Shown here piece by piece: positions 60,490 through 64,000 of a DNA stretch of 64,000 nt. The first letter of the stretch is position 1. The number at the start of each line of letters is the position of its first letter. The stretch lies in NCBI RefSeq assembly GCF_044594925.1, contig NZ_CP138991.1, forward strand, positions 1,302,001 to 1,366,000, written 5' to 3'. The position numbers were made by a program, and so were the translations under genes. The stretch is from Maribacter sp044594925. GTDB lineage: Bacteria; Bacteroidota; Bacteroidia; Flavobacteriales; Flavobacteriaceae. The notes beneath the pieces are model-generated. The model made no database searches. It had not been told where the DNA came from and worked only from the letters and a program-made list of their open reading frames with translations.

Positions 60490-62856
60490 ATGGCAAAAAA
60501 GGCTACCAAGACAAAGCCAAAATCAAAACCGATAAAAAAGAAAATTTCCTTTAGATTATCAAAGCAAAATAAGATAATCCTCGGAAGTCTTTTGGTACTT
60601 TTTAGTATCGCCCTGTTTTTCTCTTTTATTTCTTTCTATTTTACTTGGCAAGATGATCAAAGCCTACTTACGGAATTCAATGACCGTAATGAACAAGCTA
60701 AAAATCTATTGAACAAATTTGGCGCTAGCGTTAGTCACTTCTTTGTTTACAAGGGTTTCGGGATTGCCTCATTGATTATTCCATTTTTATTATGCTTATC
60801 AGGCATCTATTTATTTTTAGGTTTAGACCGAAAAGGAATGCTGAAAAAATGGATATGGGGATTAATTTTCCTAATATGGATTTCTATAGCATTTGGTTTT
60901 TTCGCCCTGGAAAGACCGCTATTAGGTGGACTCGTAGGTTACGAAATGAATGATTTTCTACAAGATTATACGGGAAAAATAGGGGTGCTTCTATTACTTG
61001 TTTTTGGTTTAATTTTTATCATGGTACGTTTATTTAAAATCACTCCCGAAGGTATTGGTCAGTATTTTAAATCAAAGAAACAAGCGCTACGTTCTGAATT
61101 TGAGGTGGCGAAAGAAAAACCTACAGAAACACAAGTATCAATTTCAAAAGAAGAAGAAATCCCAGTTGTTATCGACACCTATACACATAAAAAAGACATC
61201 CCGACCATAACAAATCCCGTAGCGGAAAAAGAGTTGGAAGTAACCCTACCACAAGAGGAAGAAGAACTGGCAATGAAGGTTGAGAAAGTTGTGGAGGAGC
61301 CAGAAGAGTTAGATTTATTGGCAAACAAACTGGTAGACGATTTTGGAGAATTTGACCCCACACTAGAGCTTGGTAATTATAAGTTCCCAACAATTGAACT
61401 ATTGGACCAACATGGGGTAACAGGAGGAATTACCATAAATCAAGAGGAATTAGAAGAAAATAAAAACAAAATTGTAGATACCCTTAAAAACTACAAGATT
61501 GGGATTGCACAGATAAAGGCCACTATTGGCCCTACGGTTACCTTGTATGAAATAGTACCAGAAGCCGGTGTGCGTATATCTAAAATTAAAAACCTTGAGG
61601 ATGATATTGCCCTATCCTTAGCAGCACTTGGCATTCGAATTATTGCTCCTATTCCCGGTAAGGGAACTATAGGTATTGAAGTGCCTAATAAAAATGCAAC
61701 TATTGTCTCCATGCGTTCGGCAATAGCTTCCAGTAAATTCCAAAAGGCGGAAATGGAATTACCCATTGCTTTTGGTAAAACCATAAGTAATGAAACATTC
61801 GTAGTGGATTTGGCAAAAATGCCCCATTTACTAATGGCAGGTGCCACTGGACAAGGAAAATCGGTAGGCCTCAATGCGGTTCTCACATCCTTGCTTTATA
61901 AAAAGCACCCAGCGGAAGTAAAATTCATTTTAGTAGACCCTAAAAAAGTAGAACTAACACTTTACAATAAAATAGAACGTCATTTCTTAGCCAAACTTCC
62001 AGATTCTGAAGAGGCTATTATAACGGACAATACAAAGGTTATTAATACATTGAATTCCCTTTGTATTGAGATGGACAATAGATATGAGCTGCTAAAGAAG
62101 GCGATGGTCCGAAACCTAAAAGAGTATAATACCAAGTTTAAGGCTAGAAAACTTAACCCGAACGATGGCCATAAGTTTTTACCTTATATCGTACTGGTGA
62201 TTGATGAGTTCGCTGATTTAATTATGACCGCCGGAAAAGAAGTTGAAACTCCAGTGGCAAGATTGGCACAATTAGCAAGGGCAATTGGCATACACTTGAT
62301 CATAGCCACTCAAAGACCCTCGGTAAACGTAATTACGGGTCTTATTAAAGCAAATTTCCCTGCACGTATAGCCTTTAGGGTAACTTCTAAAATAGATTCT
62401 AGAACCATTTTAGACGCTCAGGGCGCCGATCAGCTTATAGGTCGTGGGGATATGCTTTATACGCAAGGTAATGATGTAACCCGTATTCAATGTGCTTTTG
62501 TGGATACCCCGGAAGTCGCTAAAATCGTGGAATATATAGGAAGTCAAAGAGCTTATCCGGAGGCGCATGAACTGCCGGAGTATGTTGGTGAAGAATCTGG
62601 CACGAGTGTTGCTATTGATATCGCTGACAGGGACAAAATGTTCCGAGAGGCGGCAGAGGTCATCGTAATTGCCCAGCAAGGTTCGGCTTCTTTAATACAG
62701 AGAAAACTGAAACTAGGTTATAACAGGGCAGGTAGAATTATTGATCAGCTTGAAGCCGCAGGAATAGTCGGTCAATTTGAAGGGAGTAAGGCCAGACAAG
62801 TGCTTATACCAGACATGATCGCATTAGAACAATTTTTTAATAATGAAGGTAATTAA
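60490..62856 (+). CDS. ftsK: DNA translocase FtsK
   Basis: 788 residues. A basic N-terminus and four membrane segments (about 28-50, 83-102, 117-136, 155-176) anchor it at the division septum. A charged linker of about 110 residues follows, then the motor: the FtsK alpha/beta domains with Walker A GATGQGKS near 451-458 and Walker B IVLVIDEFADLIM near 570, ATQRPSVNVITGLIK, and a C-terminal winged-helix gamma domain (about 720-788; GSASLIQRKLKLGYNRAGRIIDQLEAAGIVG) that reads oriented DNA motifs. It moves chromosome ends and supports dimer resolution at division. lolA starts 7 bases after its stop. Confidence 0.97.
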   Translation: MAKKATKTKPKSKPIKKKISFRLSKQNKIILGSLLVLFSIALFFSFISFYFTWQDDQSLLTEFNDRNEQAKNLLNKFGASVSHFFVYKGFGIASLIIPFLLCLSGIYLFLGLDRKGMLKKWIWGLIFLIWISIAFGFFALERPLLGGLVGYEMNDFLQDYTGKIGVLLLLVFGLIFIMVRLFKITPEGIGQYFKSKKQALRSEFEVAKEKPTETQVSISKEEEIPVVIDTYTHKKDIPTITNPVAEKELEVTLPQEEEELAMKVEKVVEEPEELDLLANKLVDDFGEFDPTLELGNYKFPTIELLDQHGVTGGITINQEELEENKNKIVDTLKNYKIGIAQIKATIGPTVTLYEIVPEAGVRISKIKNLEDDIALSLAALGIRIIAPIPGKGTIGIEVPNKNATIVSMRSAIASSKFQKAEMELPIAFGKTISNETFVVDLAKMPHLLMAGATGQGKSVGLNAVLTSLLYKKHPAEVKFILVDPKKVELTLYNKIERHFLAKLPDSEEAIITDNTKVINTLNSLCIEMDNRYELLKKAMVRNLKEYNTKFKARKLNPNDGHKFLPYIVLVIDEFADLIMTAGKEVETPVARLAQLARAIGIHLIIATQRPSVNVITGLIKANFPARIAFRVTSKIDSRTILDAQGADQLIGRGDMLYTQGNDVTRIQCAFVDTPEVAKIVEYIGSQRAYPEAHELPEYVGEESGTSVAIDIADRDKMFREAAEVIVIAQQGSASLIQRKLKLGYNRAGRIIDQLEAAGIVGQFEGSKARQVLIPDMIALEQFFNNEGN

Positions 62857-62863
62857 TTACAAT

Positions 62864-63508
62864 ATGAAGAAATTATTATTTTTAGCATCACTAGTTTTAA
62901 CCGCCGGGTTTGCACAGGCACAAGATGCCGCAAAAGCAAAGGCGCTATTAGATGATGTGTACAATAAAGTTAAAGGCTACGATAACATTTATGTAGATTT
63001 CAAGTTTGCCTTAGACAATGCCGAAGCTGGTATTAAGCAAGAAACAAGAGGAGATGTTACGCTATCTGGAGAAAAATACCTTTTTAATTATTTGGGATCG
63101 CAGCAATTATTCGATGGAAGCAAAGTGTACACTATAGTCCCTGAAAATGAAGAAGTAACCATTGAAGACCAATCCACCGAAGAAGACGCTATTACACCCT
63201 CTAAAATGCTTACTTTTTATAAAGAAGGACATAATTATTCATGGGATATCTTACAAAACGTTCAAGGAAGAAAAATACAATATGTAAAATTGACCCCAAT
63301 AGATTCTAACTCCGAAATAAAGAGTAGACTACTCGGTATTGATGTAAACACAAAACATATTTATAAGCTCATTGAAACCGGAAATAACGGAACCAAAACT
63401 ACTATTACTGTTAATTCTTTTAAAACAGATCAGCCAGTTTCAGAGACCTTATTTACCTTTGATAATAAGAAGTACACAGATGCTGGGTACTACATAATTA
63501 AGAATTAG
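62864..63508 (+). CDS. lolA: Outer-membrane lipoprotein carrier protein LolA family
   Basis: 214 residues from the ATG at 62864 (MKKLLFLASLVLTAGFAQAQ), which gives a clean signal peptide; an earlier in-frame ATG at 62843 overlaps ftsK and is less likely. The mature protein follows the LolA half-barrel: AKALLDDVYNKVKGYDNIYVDFKFAL, RGDVTLSGEKYLFNYLGSQQLFDGSKVYTIVPENEEVTI, TFYKEGHNYSWDI and VKLTPIDSNS. It carries lipoproteins across the periplasm. The next gene, lptF/G, begins 5 bases later. Confidence 0.9.
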   Translation: MKKLLFLASLVLTAGFAQAQDAAKAKALLDDVYNKVKGYDNIYVDFKFALDNAEAGIKQETRGDVTLSGEKYLFNYLGSQQLFDGSKVYTIVPENEEVTIEDQSTEEDAITPSKMLTFYKEGHNYSWDILQNVQGRKIQYVKLTPIDSNSEIKSRLLGIDVNTKHIYKLIETGNNGTKTTITVNSFKTDQPVSETLFTFDNKKYTDAGYYIIKN

Positions 63509-63513
63509 GGCTT

Positions 63514-64000
63514 TTGAGGATTCTAGACCGGTATATACTATCAAGGTTCGCATTTAATTTTTTCAGTTCGTTTGTTATATTGATGTTCATCTTTATATTT
63601 CAAACGATTTGGCTCTTTATAGACGATCTTGCAGGTAAAGGTTTGGATATTATCATTATAGGGAAGTTCCTTTTTTATCTAATGCCAGATTTAACCGAGA
63701 AAGTGCTCCCGCTCACCGTTTTACTATCATCCATATTAACATTCGGAACCTTTGCTGAAAATTATGAGTTTGCGGCCATGAAAGCTTCAGGCATATCATT
63801 ACAAAGGTCCATGTTCAGTTTAATCATTTTTGTGACCATTCTTGGTGGAGTTACCTTCTTCTTTGCCAATAATGTGATACCCTTATCACAACGAAAAATT
63901 TATAACCTAAGAAAAAATATTGCTAAGGTAAAGCCAGCCGCCGCTGTTTCAGAGGGTATTTTCAGTGATTTTGAAGGAATGAATATCAAGGTCGATGAAA
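63514..64000 (+). CDS. LptF/LptG-family permease, partial (runs off the window)
   Basis: About 162 residues are visible and the reading frame is open to the end of the window. Translation from the TTG at 63514-63516 gives RILDRYILSRFAFNFFSSF, the typical start of LptF/LptG (YjgP/YjgQ), then membrane helices FVILMFIFIFQTIWLFID, VLPLTVLLSSILTFGTFAE, the conserved ENYEFAAMKASGISLQR, and a second pair of helices before NVIPLSQRKIYNLRKNI. It forms the inner-membrane LPS-export complex with LptB and LptC. No ATG lies nearer, so a TTG start is likely; it sits 5 bases after lolA. Confidence 0.88.
   Translation, partial: MRILDRYILSRFAFNFFSSFVILMFIFIFQTIWLFIDDLAGKGLDIIIIGKFLFYLMPDLTEKVLPLTVLLSSILTFGTFAENYEFAAMKASGISLQRSMFSLIIFVTILGGVTFFFANNVIPLSQRKIYNLRKNIAKVKPAAAVSEGIFSDFEGMNIKVDE

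Noticed and set aside
62843..62863. Earlier ATG for lolA overlapping ftsK
   Set aside because: It puts seven polar residues ahead of a normal signal peptide; the ATG at 62864 is better.

Overview
The window is a stretch of chromosome from a member of the Bacteroidota, most likely a marine Flavobacteriaceae (a Maribacter/Zobellia-like organism is my best guess, made without any database search). The grounds are AT-rich DNA, almost no Shine-Dalgarno sequences, occasional TAnnTTTG promoter boxes, many lipoproteins and Sec-signal proteins, and family-typical gene forms: a 517-residue FMN glutamate-synthase-like protein, a 797-residue penicillin acylase, the PabB/TilS/DsbD run and the 491-residue class II IlvC. 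I see no rRNA, tRNA, CRISPR array, transposase, integrase or phage gene. Nearly all of the window is core metabolism and housekeeping.

Layout. 26-2350: a PcrA/UvrD helicase on the minus strand. 2482-6717: a four-gene plus-strand run (DsrE-like protein, M20 amidohydrolase, glutamate-synthase-like protein, OmpA-like protein). 6951-8898: three related lipoproteins on the minus strand. 9077-15090: a conserved small protein, a patatin and M1 aminopeptidase pair, and recG. 15091-16341: a lipoprotein. 16507-21598: leuCDAB, with a four-helix-bundle gene inserted between leuA and leuB and a terminator after leuB. 21714-24681: a serine hydrolase and gapN. 24701-32214: ilvD-ilvB-methyltransferase-ilvN-ilvC-ilvA on the minus strand. 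The two branched-chain blocks point toward each other and together cover the whole route from threonine and pyruvate to isoleucine, valine and leucine, apart from the shared transaminase.

32531-37875: a nitroreductase, then a tightly packed minus-strand operon (DUF2891 lipoprotein, NRAMP-like transporter, pxpA, pxpB, pxpC) for 5-oxoproline use. 38191-42030: small, poorly known plus-strand genes, including a possible zinc-ribbon/PD-(D/E)XK protein, a Tat-signal aminotransferase and an NTF2-like protein. 42081-51266: a long minus-strand run of yifB/comM, penicillin acylase, dsbD, tilS, pabB and an FMN reductase. 51396-54390: a DUF1624-type membrane protein, a CDGSH protein and a DUF3179 protein. 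54439-59326: lpd, an Lrp/AsnC regulator, and a divergent methionine gamma-lyase with an NhaC antiporter. 59444-64000: tpx, dgkA, ftsK, lolA and the start of an lptF/lptG gene that runs off the window.

The most unusual signals are not classical genes. (1) Several intergenic stretches are built on a 7-base period: 9693-9790, 17924-17950, and both flanks of the four-helix-bundle gene at 20101-20135 and 20490-20531. (2) A roughly 110-base structured repeat occurs twice, near 37898-38006 and 60349-60460. (3) The NRAMP-like protein in the 5-oxoprolinase operon lacks the residues that bind metal in true NRAMPs. (4) A 12-base direct repeat near 38079-38109 looks like a response-regulator site. I did not find a clear new multi-gene defence or mobile system here.
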